Notes: a model not told the origin generated them from the sequence alone. A stretch of DNA of 8,376 nucleotides from an uncultured Collinsella sp. (GCA_902489515.1 CABUAL010000065.1:1-8376); one strand, 5' to 3'. Counted from the first letter of the stretch, positions 1-6,430 are shown. Translations and numbers: made by a program.

Positions 1-1
1 C

Positions 2-448
2 AAGATCCTCAACGGCTTCGTCGTCGAGAAGTCCCAGAAGTTCTGCAACGAGGGTAAGTTCAATCAGATGAACGCCATCCTGTGGGTCTGCCCCGCGCTC
101 TTCGGCCTGTGCGCCGCCCTGCCCGTCTTTGTCTCCGTGACGCTCGGCCAGCCCGCCGTCAACTGGCTCCTCGAGGTCATGCCTCAGTGGTTCCTCTCCG
201 GCCTCACCCTCGCCGGCAAGATGCTCCCGGCCATCGGTATCGCCATGCTGCTCCGCTACATGCCCACCGGCAAGTACTTCCAGTACCTGCTCGTCGGCTT
301 CTTCCTCTCGGCCTTCCTGAACGTGCCCATCATCGGCGCCGCCATCGTCGGCGTTGCCCTCGCGATCGCGTTCTACCAGCGTGCCGAGAGGGACACCGAG
401 CTCGCCGCCCACGCTTCCGCAGACGCCTTCATCGGAGAGGATGAGTAA
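2..448 (+). CDS. PTS mannose/fructose/sorbose-family EIIC subunit, 3' part
   Basis: Membrane channel subunit of a mannose-class phosphotransferase system, which carries the sugar across the membrane while EIIB phosphorylates it. The frame is open from base 2, so the gene starts upstream of the window and only about 148 codons are visible. The visible part has several hydrophobic stretches: AILWVCPALFGLCAALPVF, the segment around LAGKMLPAIGIAMLLRYM, and LLVGFFLSAFLNVPIIGAAIVG. It ends in a short acidic tail typical of EIIC C-termini. The TAA stop is followed after two bases by the EIID start, and the EIID ribosome binding site lies inside the end of this gene, so the two are probably translationally coupled. 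EIIB is not in the window and is presumably further upstream. The family call is firm. Substrate cannot be read from this fragment. Confidence 0.88.
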   Translation, partial: KILNGFVVEKSQKFCNEGKFNQMNAILWVCPALFGLCAALPVFVSVTLGQPAVNWLLEVMPQWFLSGLTLAGKMLPAIGIAMLLRYMPTGKYFQYLLVGFFLSAFLNVPIIGAAIVGVALAIAFYQRAERDTELAAHASADAFIGEDE

Positions 449-450
449 CC

Positions 451-1284
451 ATGGAAAACGAGAACATCACCGCCGTCGCCGAGGGCAAGTCCTCCGGCTA
501 CAAGGTCACCAAGAAGGATCTGCGCAACGCGAACTGGCGCTGGCTCATGAGCGTGTGCACCTTCAACTACCAGACCCAGCAGGGCGCCTCAGTCGCCTAC
601 GCCCTCTCGCCGGTCCTGAGGAAGATCTATACGAACGACGAGGACTATAAGCAAGCGCTCAACAACCACTTCCGCTACTACAATACCCAGCCTTGGCTCG
701 CCGCCATCATCCTTGGCGCCTGCGTGGCCATGGAGGAACGCGACGGCCTAGCGGCGGCGGACGCCGTCCAAGACCTGAAGATCGGCACCATGGGACCGCT
801 CGCCGGCGTCGGCGACTCCCTGCTCATGACCATGATCCCGACCATCATGGGCTCCATCGCCGCCTACATGGCCATCGAGGGCAACCCCGTGGGAGCCGGC
901 ATCTGGTTCGCGCTCATCCTGGCCATCTTCTGGGTCCGCATGCACGCCCTCGAGTTCGGCTACAAGCAGGGCGTGAAGCTCGTCACCGACTTCAGCGAGA
1001 AGCTTCCCAACCTCACTGCCGCCGCCTCCGTGCTCGGCCTCACCGTGGTCGGCTGCCTCATCGCCTCGGTCATCGGCGTCACCTGCCCGATTAGCTTCAG
1101 CTTCGGCGACGTCTCGATGGAGATTCAGCCGCTGCTCGACAAGATCCTGCCTGCCATGATCCCCGCCGCCATCACGGGAAGCGCGTATTACCTTCTTACC
1201 AAGAAGAACGCGAGCATGACGGTCCTCATCCTCGTGGTGATCGTCCTCGCGATGGTCGCCTCCGCCGCTGGCATCCTCGCTTAG
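451..1284 (+). CDS. PTS mannose/fructose/sorbose-family EIID subunit
   Basis: Second membrane subunit of the mannose-class PTS, which forms the translocation complex with EIIC. At 277 aa it has normal family length. Family hallmarks are visible: YYNTQPWLAAIILGACVAMEE around residues 76-96 (known form FFNTHPY..G..LAMEE) and GTMGPLAGVGDSLLMTMIP around 112-130. Hydrophobic segments follow near 150-162, 190-212, 233-248 and 257-276. The start is set by GGAGAGG at 434-440, ten bases before the ATG. The next gene, EIIA, starts 26 bases after the TAG stop. The order EIIC-EIID-EIIA is common in this PTS class when EIIA is a separate polypeptide. The sugar could be fructose, mannose, sorbose, an amino sugar or a disaccharide. 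The downstream GH172 and kinase favour a fructose-containing compound, by inference only. Confidence 0.92.
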   Translation: MENENITAVAEGKSSGYKVTKKDLRNANWRWLMSVCTFNYQTQQGASVAYALSPVLRKIYTNDEDYKQALNNHFRYYNTQPWLAAIILGACVAMEERDGLAAADAVQDLKIGTMGPLAGVGDSLLMTMIPTIMGSIAAYMAIEGNPVGAGIWFALILAIFWVRMHALEFGYKQGVKLVTDFSEKLPNLTAAASVLGLTVVGCLIASVIGVTCPISFSFGDVSMEIQPLLDKILPAMIPAAITGSAYYLLTKKNASMTVLILVVIVLAMVASAAGILA

Positions 1285-1310
1285 CTTCGACCCAAGAGAT
1301 TGGTGAATCA

Positions 1311-1709
1311 ATGAGAAAGATAGTTGTGGCGAGCCATTCCCTTCTCGCCCAGGGCTTCAAGGACACCCTCGAGTTCCTTACGGGTAAGAGCGACGCCGTC
1401 AACGCCGTGTGCGCCTACGTGAACGACAACGGCGAGGGGCTCGACGCGGCGGTCGAGGCGGCTCTTTCGGGCACTGACGAGGTCGTCGTCCTCACCGACG
1501 CGCTCGGCGGCAGCGTGAACCAGCGCTTCTCCCGCTTCGCCTCCGACCGGATCCACGTGATCGCGGGTGTCAACCTCCCGCTCGCCATGACGGTCGCGCT
1601 CGCGCGCCCCGACGAGAAGCTCGACTTCGACGCCCTCGTCGACGAGGCGCGCCAGCAGATCGTCTACGTGAACGGTGCCAGTTCCGCCGAGTGCGAAGAC
1701 GACGAATAG
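1311..1709 (+). CDS. PTS mannose-family EIIA domain protein
   Basis: Cytoplasmic phosphocarrier of the mannose-class PTS. It takes phosphate from HPr and passes it to EIIB. The 132-aa protein is a stand-alone EIIA domain. The N-terminus MRKIVVASHSLLAQG places a histidine at residue 9, matching the active-site His near residue 10 of E. coli ManX. Other family marks are VVVLTDALGGSVNQ (58-71, known form D..GGSP.N) and IAGVNLPLAM (84-93, known form GVN.PM). The C-terminus is short and acidic. The Shine-Dalgarno is weak (AAGAGA or GGTGA within 1294-1306), unlike the strong sites of the flanking genes, so translation may depend on coupling to EIID. No EIIB domain is fused. Confidence 0.9.
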   Translation: MRKIVVASHSLLAQGFKDTLEFLTGKSDAVNAVCAYVNDNGEGLDAAVEAALSGTDEVVVLTDALGGSVNQRFSRFASDRIHVIAGVNLPLAMTVALARPDEKLDFDALVDEARQQIVYVNGASSAECEDDE

Positions 1710-1721
1710 AGGAGGTCGACG

Positions 1722-2846
1722 ATGAGAGAGTTCCTTAAGGACGTGTGGATGCACGGCGGTGAGGAAAGCCGCGCCATCACCCCCGAGAACATCACGGGCG
1801 AGAAGGGCCGTGCCGCCATGTCGGCCAGCCACCTCGGCGTCGGCCGCAAGGGCTCGTGCTGCGTGCCCCTTGAGTCCGGCGAGACCATCACGCTCGCGGA
1901 CATCGAGGGCCCCGGCATCATCCGCCACATCTGGATGACCGTCCCCGACAAGACCGCCGCCGGCAGCTTCGTCATGCGCGACCTCGTGCTGCGCTTCTAC
2001 TGGGACGACGAGGAGACCCCCTCGGTCGAGTGCCCTGTCGGCGACTTCTTCTGCAACGGCTTCGGTGAGCGCGCCATCGTCAACTCGATGCCCATCTGCG
2101 TGAACCCGACGGGCGGCATGAACTGCTACTTCGAGATGCCTTTCAGGAAGCACGCCAAGGTCACGCTTACGAGCGAGCACCCCGGGTTCATTAAGTACAT
2201 CTTCTACACGTTCAACTACGCGCTCACCGACGTGCCGGACGACGCCATGTACTTCCACGCCCGTTTTAACCGCGAGCGCAGCACCCGCAGGGGCGTCGAC
2301 TACACCGTGCTCGACGGCGTGCGCGGTAAGGGCTACTACGTCGGCACCTACATGGCCCTGTGCGCCCTGGAGCGCTATTGGTGGGGCGAGGGCGAGATGA
2401 AGTTCTTCCTCGACGGCGACGAGGAGTTCCCCACGGTCACCTCGACGGGAGCCGAGGACTACTTCGGCGGTGCCTGGGCCTTCCTCGACAGGCCGCCCCA
2501 CGCGCTGCCCGAGGCGCAGTGCTTCAACACGCTGTTCGCCGGCTACCCGTACCGCTCGACGCGCGACGCCACGCGCGACCGCTTCAGCGCGGGCAAGCCG
2601 AACCCGAACCCGATGCTCGCGACCAACGACGACGCGCTGCCCAGGCATGGCCTCTACAGGTGGCACCTTCCCGACCCGATCTCGTTCAAGGAGGACCTGC
2701 GCGTGACGTTCCAGGACCTCGGCAACGACGACATCAAGCTCTACGAGCGCGAGGACGACATCTCCACCGTCGCCTACTGGTACCAAAGCGAGCCGCACGC
2801 CGTGCTCGCCCCGTTTGCCGCAAGGCAGGACCGCGTGCCCAGGTAG
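1722..2846 (+). CDS. GH172 (DUF2961) family glycoside hydrolase
   Basis: Predicted furanoside-active glycoside hydrolase of 374 aa. Characterised GH172 members include a difructose dianhydride I synthase/hydrolase (alpha-D-fructofuranosidase, Bifidobacterium dentium) and alpha-D-arabinofuranosidases acting on mycobacterial arabinan. DUF2961 hallmarks seen here: GPGIIRHIW near 63-71, LRFYWDDEETPSVECPVGDFF near 90-110, PTGGMNCYFEMPF near 129-141, GKGYYVGTYMA near 202-212, and GEMKFFLDGD...TSTGAEDYFGGAW near 224-252. The glutamates at 225 (in GEMKFF) and 245 (in GAEDYF) are the best catalytic candidates by position in the conserved blocks; I could not align them to a structure. There is no signal peptide or membrane segment, so it should act in the cytoplasm on imported sugar. 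GGAGG at 1711-1715, six bases before the ATG, fixes the start. The gene lies between PTS subunits and a ROK kinase. Substrate choice (fructose versus arabinose furanosides) is not settled by sequence alone. Confidence 0.88.
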   Translation: MREFLKDVWMHGGEESRAITPENITGEKGRAAMSASHLGVGRKGSCCVPLESGETITLADIEGPGIIRHIWMTVPDKTAAGSFVMRDLVLRFYWDDEETPSVECPVGDFFCNGFGERAIVNSMPICVNPTGGMNCYFEMPFRKHAKVTLTSEHPGFIKYIFYTFNYALTDVPDDAMYFHARFNRERSTRRGVDYTVLDGVRGKGYYVGTYMALCALERYWWGEGEMKFFLDGDEEFPTVTSTGAEDYFGGAWAFLDRPPHALPEAQCFNTLFAGYPYRSTRDATRDRFSAGKPNPNPMLATNDDALPRHGLYRWHLPDPISFKEDLRVTFQDLGNDDIKLYEREDDISTVAYWYQSEPHAVLAPFAARQDRVPR

Positions 2847-2873
2847 GGTCGCCTCGAAACAAGCCAACGTTAT

Positions 2874-2910
2874 GGGCGCCCGCGGTTGACCATGACTGCG
2901 GGCGTCCCTT
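2874..2910 (+). terminator. GC-rich hairpin between GH172 and kinase (attenuator or partial terminator)
   Basis: Left arm 2874-2886 pairs with right arm 2895-2908 around an 8-base loop (tgaccatg). The only defects are one bulged base and one G-T pair. It is followed by only TTT and then the kinase ribosome binding site, so the U-tract is poor. This could be a leaky terminator that lowers kinase expression, or an mRNA-stabilising or processing hairpin at the 3' end of the upstream message. Confidence 0.6.
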
Positions 2911-2925
2911 TGTAAGGAGGATCAC

Positions 2926-3810
2926 ATGAGCGAAAAGCAAATGAGGCTCGGCGCCCTCGAGGCCGGCGGGACCAAGATGGTCTGTGCCGTGGTGTCCGGC
3001 GACGGCGAGGTCCTCGACCGTATGGAGACCCCGACGCTTATGCCCGCCGAGACCGTCCCACAAATGGTCGAGTGGTTCACCGCCCGTGATGTGAACGCGT
3101 TGGGCATCGGCGCCTTCGGCCCGACCTGCGTCGACCCCAACGATGAGCGCTACGGTTCCATCCTTCAGACGCCCAAGCTCGCGTGGCGAGGCTATGGTCT
3201 TCGCGCCGCGTTCGCCGACGCCCTCGGGATTCCGGTGGCCTACGACACGGACGTGAACGTTGCCTGCCTCGGCGAAGTAGTCTTCGGCTGCTGCAAGGGG
3301 CTCGAGGACGCCGTCTACGTGACCATCGGCACCGGCGTGGGCGCGGGCGTCATGTGCGCGGGCAGGCTCCTTCACGGCATGCTGCACCCCGAGGCCGGCC
3401 ACATGCTGGTAAGGACCCGTCCCACCGAGGAGGGACGCTGCGTCTGCCCGAGCCACGCGAGCTGTCTCGAGGGCCTCGCCTCCGGCCCCGCCATCGCCGC
3501 GCGCTGGGGAAAGCCCGCGGCCGAGCTCGCGGACAACGCTGAGGTGTGGGCGCTCGAGGGGGATTATCTGGGGCAGATGTGCGCGAACCTCGTGCTCATG
3601 TACTCGCCTCGCCGTATCGTCCTCGGCGGCGGCGTGATGCACCAGGAGCAGCTCTACGGCATCGTCCGCAAGAAGACCCTCGAATATCTGGGTGGCTACA
3701 TCCAGACCGCCGAGCTTAAGGACATAGAGAGCTACATCTGCGCCCCGGGCTGCGGCGGCGACCAAGGAATCCTTGGCGCGGCCGAGCTGGCAAGAAGGGC
3801 GCTCGCGTAA
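2926..3810 (+). CDS. ROK-family sugar kinase, fructokinase type
   Basis: Cytoplasmic ATP-dependent kinase of 294 aa, most like Bacillus-type ROK fructokinases (GmuE/YdhR group), so it probably makes fructose 6-phosphate from free fructose. Motifs: the phosphate-binding LEAGGTK at 11-17; catalytic Asp109 in DTDVNVA; a second nucleotide-binding block TIGTGVGAG at 133-141; EAGH at 156-159, then C172-V-C174-P-x-H177-x-x-C180 and LEGLASGPAI, the zinc-site region of ROK proteins. The CPxHxxC spacing matches the fructokinase subgroup rather than the CxCGxxGCxE form of glucokinases. VLGGGVM at 232-238 is the late ROK glycine block. AAGGAGG at 2914-2920 lies five bases before the ATG. It is the last gene of the operon and is followed by a strong terminator. 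A mannokinase or broad hexokinase role is possible, but GH172 next door supports fructose. Confidence 0.9.
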   Translation: MSEKQMRLGALEAGGTKMVCAVVSGDGEVLDRMETPTLMPAETVPQMVEWFTARDVNALGIGAFGPTCVDPNDERYGSILQTPKLAWRGYGLRAAFADALGIPVAYDTDVNVACLGEVVFGCCKGLEDAVYVTIGTGVGAGVMCAGRLLHGMLHPEAGHMLVRTRPTEEGRCVCPSHASCLEGLASGPAIAARWGKPAAELADNAEVWALEGDYLGQMCANLVLMYSPRRIVLGGGVMHQEQLYGIVRKKTLEYLGGYIQTAELKDIESYICAPGCGGDQGILGAAELARRALA

Positions 3811-3842
3811 CCTGCGCTCTCTCCGCCATACAACGCGTTAAG

Positions 3843-3899
3843 AAAAGACGAGCGCTTCTTGCCAATTGGGCGGCAAGAAGTGCTCGTCTTTTGCATTTT
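3843..3899. terminator. Bidirectional intrinsic terminator between convergent genes
   Basis: A 21-bp near-perfect stem (3843-3863 with 3872-3892, one G-T pair) closes an 8-base loop. On the + strand the stem runs into ..TTTTGCATTTTT, ending transcription from the kinase operon. On the - strand it is followed by CTTTTCTTAACG, ending transcription of the methyltransferase operon whose last stop lies at 3906. It sits at the boundary between the GC-rich and the less GC-rich DNA. Confidence 0.93.
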
Positions 3900-3905
3900 T
3901 GTCTC

Positions 3906-4736
3906 TCAAAATCTAATTTTCACGATTTGCATTTTCATCCCGTTGTCGCCGACCCTTGCGAGAAACCGGAAAAAGCCGCTGACAGAAGGGTCTCTCAAAT
4001 CGTTGTAGCCCAGCATATAGCCGCGACTTGTGACCTGCAGGCGGCTGTTCCACGTGCCGATTTCCTTGGCGGCATCCGAAACCGCAAAATATGCCCCCAC
4101 ATCCTTGATTTTTGCAGTCTTAAGCCATGTTTTTGCGATCATCTTTACTGCCGTCCGATTGGCAGCATCAAAGACCAGCACACCGCCGGGAAAAGCGTCC
4201 GCCATCCCCCGCACCAGTTCCCGGACCTGCTGGGTCAGAAAGTAATAGAACACCCCGGAGGCAAAGAACACCGCCCCGCCGGAGGCATCGATTTTGCCAA
4301 ACCATGCGGTGTCTTTCAGGTCGCAGGGGATATTTTGTTCCCGATCCCCGGCGGGCAGTAGCTGCTGCCGCAAGGCAATCACATCCGGGAAGTCCAGATT
4401 GTAGATCCTGCATCTACCGTTGTCGCAGGTTCTGCCAGTGTTGTCCAGTCCGCAGCCCAGGTTGACCACCGCCGCATTGGGGTGGCCTTTCAGGTAATCC
4501 CGCACCTCGAAAGCAAGGTCACTCTGCCGCATGGCCACCTCCAGCGCACCAAAGCGCTGCATCAGGCTGCGGGAGTTTTTCTCTGCCTCTGAAAAGTCGT
4601 AGTCGATCTGGTCGAGTAGGCGAACCGCTGTTTCATCCCTGTAAAGGTCCGGGTACAGCTCCGTACACAGCTTTCGGGAATACAACGGGAGGATCAGCGT
4701 CTCTTGCACGGTGTTTTTCTCAATTTTACATTTCAT
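3906..4736 (-). CDS. TcmP-like (LCM/PPM1 family) SAM-dependent methyltransferase
   Basis: Predicted class I SAM methyltransferase of 276 aa, in the leucine carboxyl methyltransferase/PPM1 family that includes the polyketide O-methyltransferase TcmP. Family marks: VVNLGCGLDNTGR at 90-102 (SAM-binding motif I), the acidic-strand region YNLDFPDVI at 112-120 with Asp115, CDLKDTAWF at 138-146, and ASGVFYYFLTQQVRELV at 159-175, a typical post-SAM block of TcmP-like proteins. The N-terminal part is helical and rich in conserved charged residues, as in the family. GAGGAAG lies about nine bases upstream of the ATG. It is the last gene of a four-ORF minus-strand unit. Lower GC and codons such as ATA, AAA and TTT set it apart from the PTS operon. 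The substrate is unknown. A natural-product or metabolite carboxylate or hydroxyl is usual for the family. Confidence 0.82.
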   Translation of the reverse strand: MKCKIEKNTVQETLILPLYSRKLCTELYPDLYRDETAVRLLDQIDYDFSEAEKNSRSLMQRFGALEVAMRQSDLAFEVRDYLKGHPNAAVVNLGCGLDNTGRTCDNGRCRIYNLDFPDVIALRQQLLPAGDREQNIPCDLKDTAWFGKIDASGGAVFFASGVFYYFLTQQVRELVRGMADAFPGGVLVFDAANRTAVKMIAKTWLKTAKIKDVGAYFAVSDAAKEIGTWNSRLQVTSRGYMLGYNDLRDPSVSGFFRFLARVGDNGMKMQIVKIRF

Positions 4737-4747
4737 AGGTTTCTTCC

Positions 4748-4873
4748 TCAGTGAATAAAAACTGTCACAATTGCCGCCAGCACAGCCGCTATGACCGTCA
4801 TGCCTATCGCCATGTGCAGGATGGATGCAAAAATGCCCGTGCTTGATATCCTTACTTCCGCGCCGTGACGCAG
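4748..4873 (-). CDS. Small single-pass membrane peptide (start uncertain)
   Basis: A short reading frame between the second and third methyltransferase genes. It ends in a hydrophobic stretch, GIFASILHMAIGMTVIAAVL followed by AAIVTVFIH, enough for one transmembrane helix near the C-terminus. The start is unclear. A GTG near 4873 lies inside the preceding methyltransferase gene and has no well-placed ribosome binding site. The frame just at that gene's stop reads GTA-AGG-ATA-TCA, where an ATG or GTG would be expected if the two genes once overlapped by a few bases. ATGs further in would leave about 20 residues. It could be a real small membrane subunit, the remnant of a larger membrane protein, or chance. 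I do not recognise a family. Confidence 0.35.
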   Translation of the reverse strand: MRHGAEVRISSTGIFASILHMAIGMTVIAAVLAAIVTVFIH

Positions 4874-5457
4874 AGCCACCTTTTCTTTTTGCGTATCTGC
4901 ACCTCGTGAAAACCCGCCTGCTCCAGACACGCCTTTAATTCAATGTCCTTGTAGATGGTCATGCCGCCGATGATCTGCGTCCACCTCTCGTCCTTGTCCG
5001 TATCGCCATTGCTCTCGTTGCAGATAAGAATTGTTCCGCTCGGCTTCAGCGTCCGCCAGACCTCACGGAAGCATCGGGGCAAATCAGGCCAAAAGTAGAC
5101 GGTCTCAAAGGCCGTGACTGCATCGAAACAGCTATCCTCAAATGCCATATCCGCCACACTGCCTTGCAGAACGGCGCAACGCCCCTCCTGAATTGCAGTT
5201 CGGTTGAGCTTTCTAGTCTTCTCCACGCTGACGGGCGAATAGTCGATGCCCTTGACGACGCCATGCGGGCATTTTTTCAGCAGCCGTTTTATGTTCGCCC
5301 CGCCGCCGCAGCCGCAATCCAGCACCTTGGCATTTGGCGCAAGTCGTAGAAATCGAAGTCCCCACCGTGCCACAGGGCTGTGCCCCAGATTCATCATGGC
5401 AACCATAAGTTTTCCGCCGAGGCCCACGGGCTTGCGGGTGTTTTCAAAGAACGACAT
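4852..5457 (-). CDS. Class I SAM-dependent methyltransferase (UbiE/Methyltransf_11 type)
   Basis: Predicted methyltransferase of 201 aa starting MSFFENTRKP. Motif I is VLDCGCGGGAN (45-55), followed by the acidic-strand residue in GIDYSP (Asp72), GSVADMAF (99-106), FDAVTAFETVYFWPD (111-125) and TLKPSGTILI (136-145), the standard order of the Methyltransf_11 fold. I chose the ATG at 5457 because GGAGGGG lies directly upstream with six bases between GGAGG and the ATG. A longer version starting at 5487 would add ten residues buried in the preceding gene and lacks this site. It overlaps the preceding methyltransferase by 14 nt, so the pair is probably translationally coupled. No transmembrane segment is seen. 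Substrate unknown. Confidence 0.87.
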   Translation of the reverse strand: MSFFENTRKPVGLGGKLMVAMMNLGHSPVARWGLRFLRLAPNAKVLDCGCGGGANIKRLLKKCPHGVVKGIDYSPVSVEKTRKLNRTAIQEGRCAVLQGSVADMAFEDSCFDAVTAFETVYFWPDLPRCFREVWRTLKPSGTILICNESNGDTDKDERWTQIIGGMTIYKDIELKACLEQAGFHEVQIRKKKRWLCVTARK

Positions 5458-6073
5458 CTGGCCCCTCCGATTTCGTGCATTCCGCATAGGTCAACGGGAA
5501 CGAGGCCTTCAGCACCGCGCTTTTCTGCACCGCCCAGCCGTTTTGACGCAGGAAACGTAGGTATTCCTCGCTTGTCCACCTGCTGTGGAGGGGGAATCCC
5601 GCCATACTCATGAAAAAGGCTTTTGCCTTGCCGGAAACCGAGCTCCCCGCGTGGGTGAAGGTTGGCGCGATGAGCACGCCGTCGTCCTTCAGCACCCGCC
5701 TGATTTCTTGCAGTGCCTTTTCCGGATGCGGCACTATGTGAAGCGCGTTGGACGCGATCACCGCATCAAAGGACTTCTGCGCATAGGGCAGGCGGAACAT
5801 ATCTTGTACGGAAAAGTGCAGCTTTGCGGATTGATTGTCCCGCTTTGCTTCAAGGATCATCTTTGCAGAAGCGTCCGTAGCCTCGATGTGCGCCGCCGCA
5901 TTCACGATGCTCTTTGCGATAAGCCCCGTGCCGGTGGCAACCTCCAGTACGGTTTTTGCTTTCACTACCGGCCGGATCAGCCCATACATCTTCTCATACG
6001 CCGCCCGGTCGTTTCGCATGAAACGGTCATACCGACCGGCATTCTTGTCCCAGAAACCCTCGCGTTCGTGCAT
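5444..6073 (-). CDS. Class I SAM-dependent methyltransferase (UbiE-like), first gene of operon
   Basis: Predicted methyltransferase of about 209 aa starting MHEREGFWDKNAGRYDRFM, a typical N-terminus of UbiE-like enzymes (FW...A..YD.F). Motif I is VLEVATGTGLIA (42-53), the acidic-strand residue is in EATDAS (Asp67), then QDMFRLPYAQKSFDAVIASN (90-109) and RRVLKDDGVLIAP (125-137). The ATG at 6073 is preferred, with GGGGG eight bases upstream. Starts at 6079 (ATG) or 6088 (TTG) are possible and add two or five residues. The gene follows a promoter-like region with two dyads and is co-transcribed with the three downstream ORFs. Its base composition is closer to gut Firmicutes than to the neighbouring genes. 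Substrate unknown. Confidence 0.85.
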   Translation of the reverse strand: MHEREGFWDKNAGRYDRFMRNDRAAYEKMYGLIRPVVKAKTVLEVATGTGLIAKSIVNAAAHIEATDASAKMILEAKRDNQSAKLHFSVQDMFRLPYAQKSFDAVIASNALHIVPHPEKALQEIRRVLKDDGVLIAPTFTHAGSSVSGKAKAFFMSMAGFPLHSRWTSEEYLRFLRQNGWAVQKSAVLKASFPLTYAECTKSEGPDVVL

Positions 6074-6090
6074 GGCCATCGCCCCCAAAC

Positions 6091-6111
6091 AGTTAGAGCT
6101 ATCTAACTATA
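6091..6111 (-). promoter_or_regulatory. -10 element and 7-bp dyad upstream of methyltransferase operon
   Basis: On the minus strand TATAGT (6111 to 6106) is a good -10 element. It overlaps a perfect inverted repeat, AGTTAGA at 6091-6097 and TCTAACT at 6102-6108, with a 4-base centre. The dyad covers the expected transcription start, where a repressor would block initiation. No clear TTGACA-like -35 is present; ATCTTA or TATCTT is all that stands 17-18 bases upstream. Confidence 0.55.
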
Positions 6112-6116
6112 ACACA

Positions 6117-6430
6117 CGAATCATGCAGTAAGATAAGGCTAACCTTATTCTTGGCTAAGACGCATCTCTCCGACCCTTTGAATCACCCCTTTTCACGCCA
6201 CCCGCTACGAACCCCGGCGGAAACCAGGGAGTGATTAAAGGAGCGGCCTGCGGTTTTGCGAATCAATTGAGTCATTCCCGAAATCGCGAATCAAGGGCCT
6301 GATTCGCCCAAATTGCGCACGAATCAGCCCCTAGGCGGTACGACGCGACACGCATCGACAACACTCGGACTGGATTAGTCACTGAGTGGGAATAGTAAAT
6401 TCCTTAGTTATGGGGGTATTAATTTGATTC
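6117..6430. repeat. Cluster of GAATCA/TGATTC words in a gene-free stretch
   Basis: GAATCA occurs at 6118, 6180, 6260, 6288 and 6321, and its complement TGATTC at 6300 and 6425. Five of the seven are the heptamer CGAATCA or its complement TGATTCG (at 6117, 6259, 6287, 6300 and 6320). Two of them form an inverted repeat, GCGAATCA (6286-6293) and TGATTCGC (6300-6307), around AGGGCC. No convincing reading frame occupies 6150-6560 on either strand. The cluster may be binding sites, iterons, or the end of a mobile element. Confidence 0.5.
6129..6147 (-). promoter_or_regulatory. DtxR/IdeR-like iron box overlapping the -35 region
   Basis: The minus-strand sequence TAAGGTTAGCCTTATCTTA matches the DtxR/IdeR consensus TTAGGTTAGSCTAACCTAA at 15 of 19 positions by eye. 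The core ATAAGG-TTAG-CCTTAT is itself a 6-bp dyad. It lies where the -35 region of the methyltransferase operon would be, a normal place for an iron-responsive repressor. A second TTAGCC sits just upstream (6153-6158 in + coordinates, as GGCTAA). The regulator is not in the window, and binding is inferred from resemblance only. Confidence 0.45.

Noticed and set aside
748..1311. Minus-strand open frame opposite EIID
   Set aside because: Asp/Gly/His-rich artefact of GC-rich coding DNA, antisense to an intact PTS gene.
1308..2867. Long minus-strand open frame (519 codons) opposite EIIA and GH172
   Set aside because: It is antisense to two well-supported genes in GC-rich DNA, where the complement often stays open. 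Its product is a low-complexity Val/Ala/Arg/Gly/His-rich sequence with no family pattern.
2734..3765. Minus-strand open frame (343 codons) opposite the ROK kinase
   Set aside because: Shadow of the kinase gene. The product is Ala/Gly/His-rich with no recognisable motif and no ribosome binding site.
4168..4413. Other short frames within the methyltransferase genes on either strand
   Set aside because: They are in alternative frames of well-supported methyltransferases and show no motif of their own.
4852..5487. Longer start for the second methyltransferase at 5487
   Set aside because: The first ten residues lie inside the upstream gene and have no ribosome binding site, whereas the ATG at 5457 has GGAGGGG at correct spacing and gives the family-typical MSFFENTRKP start.
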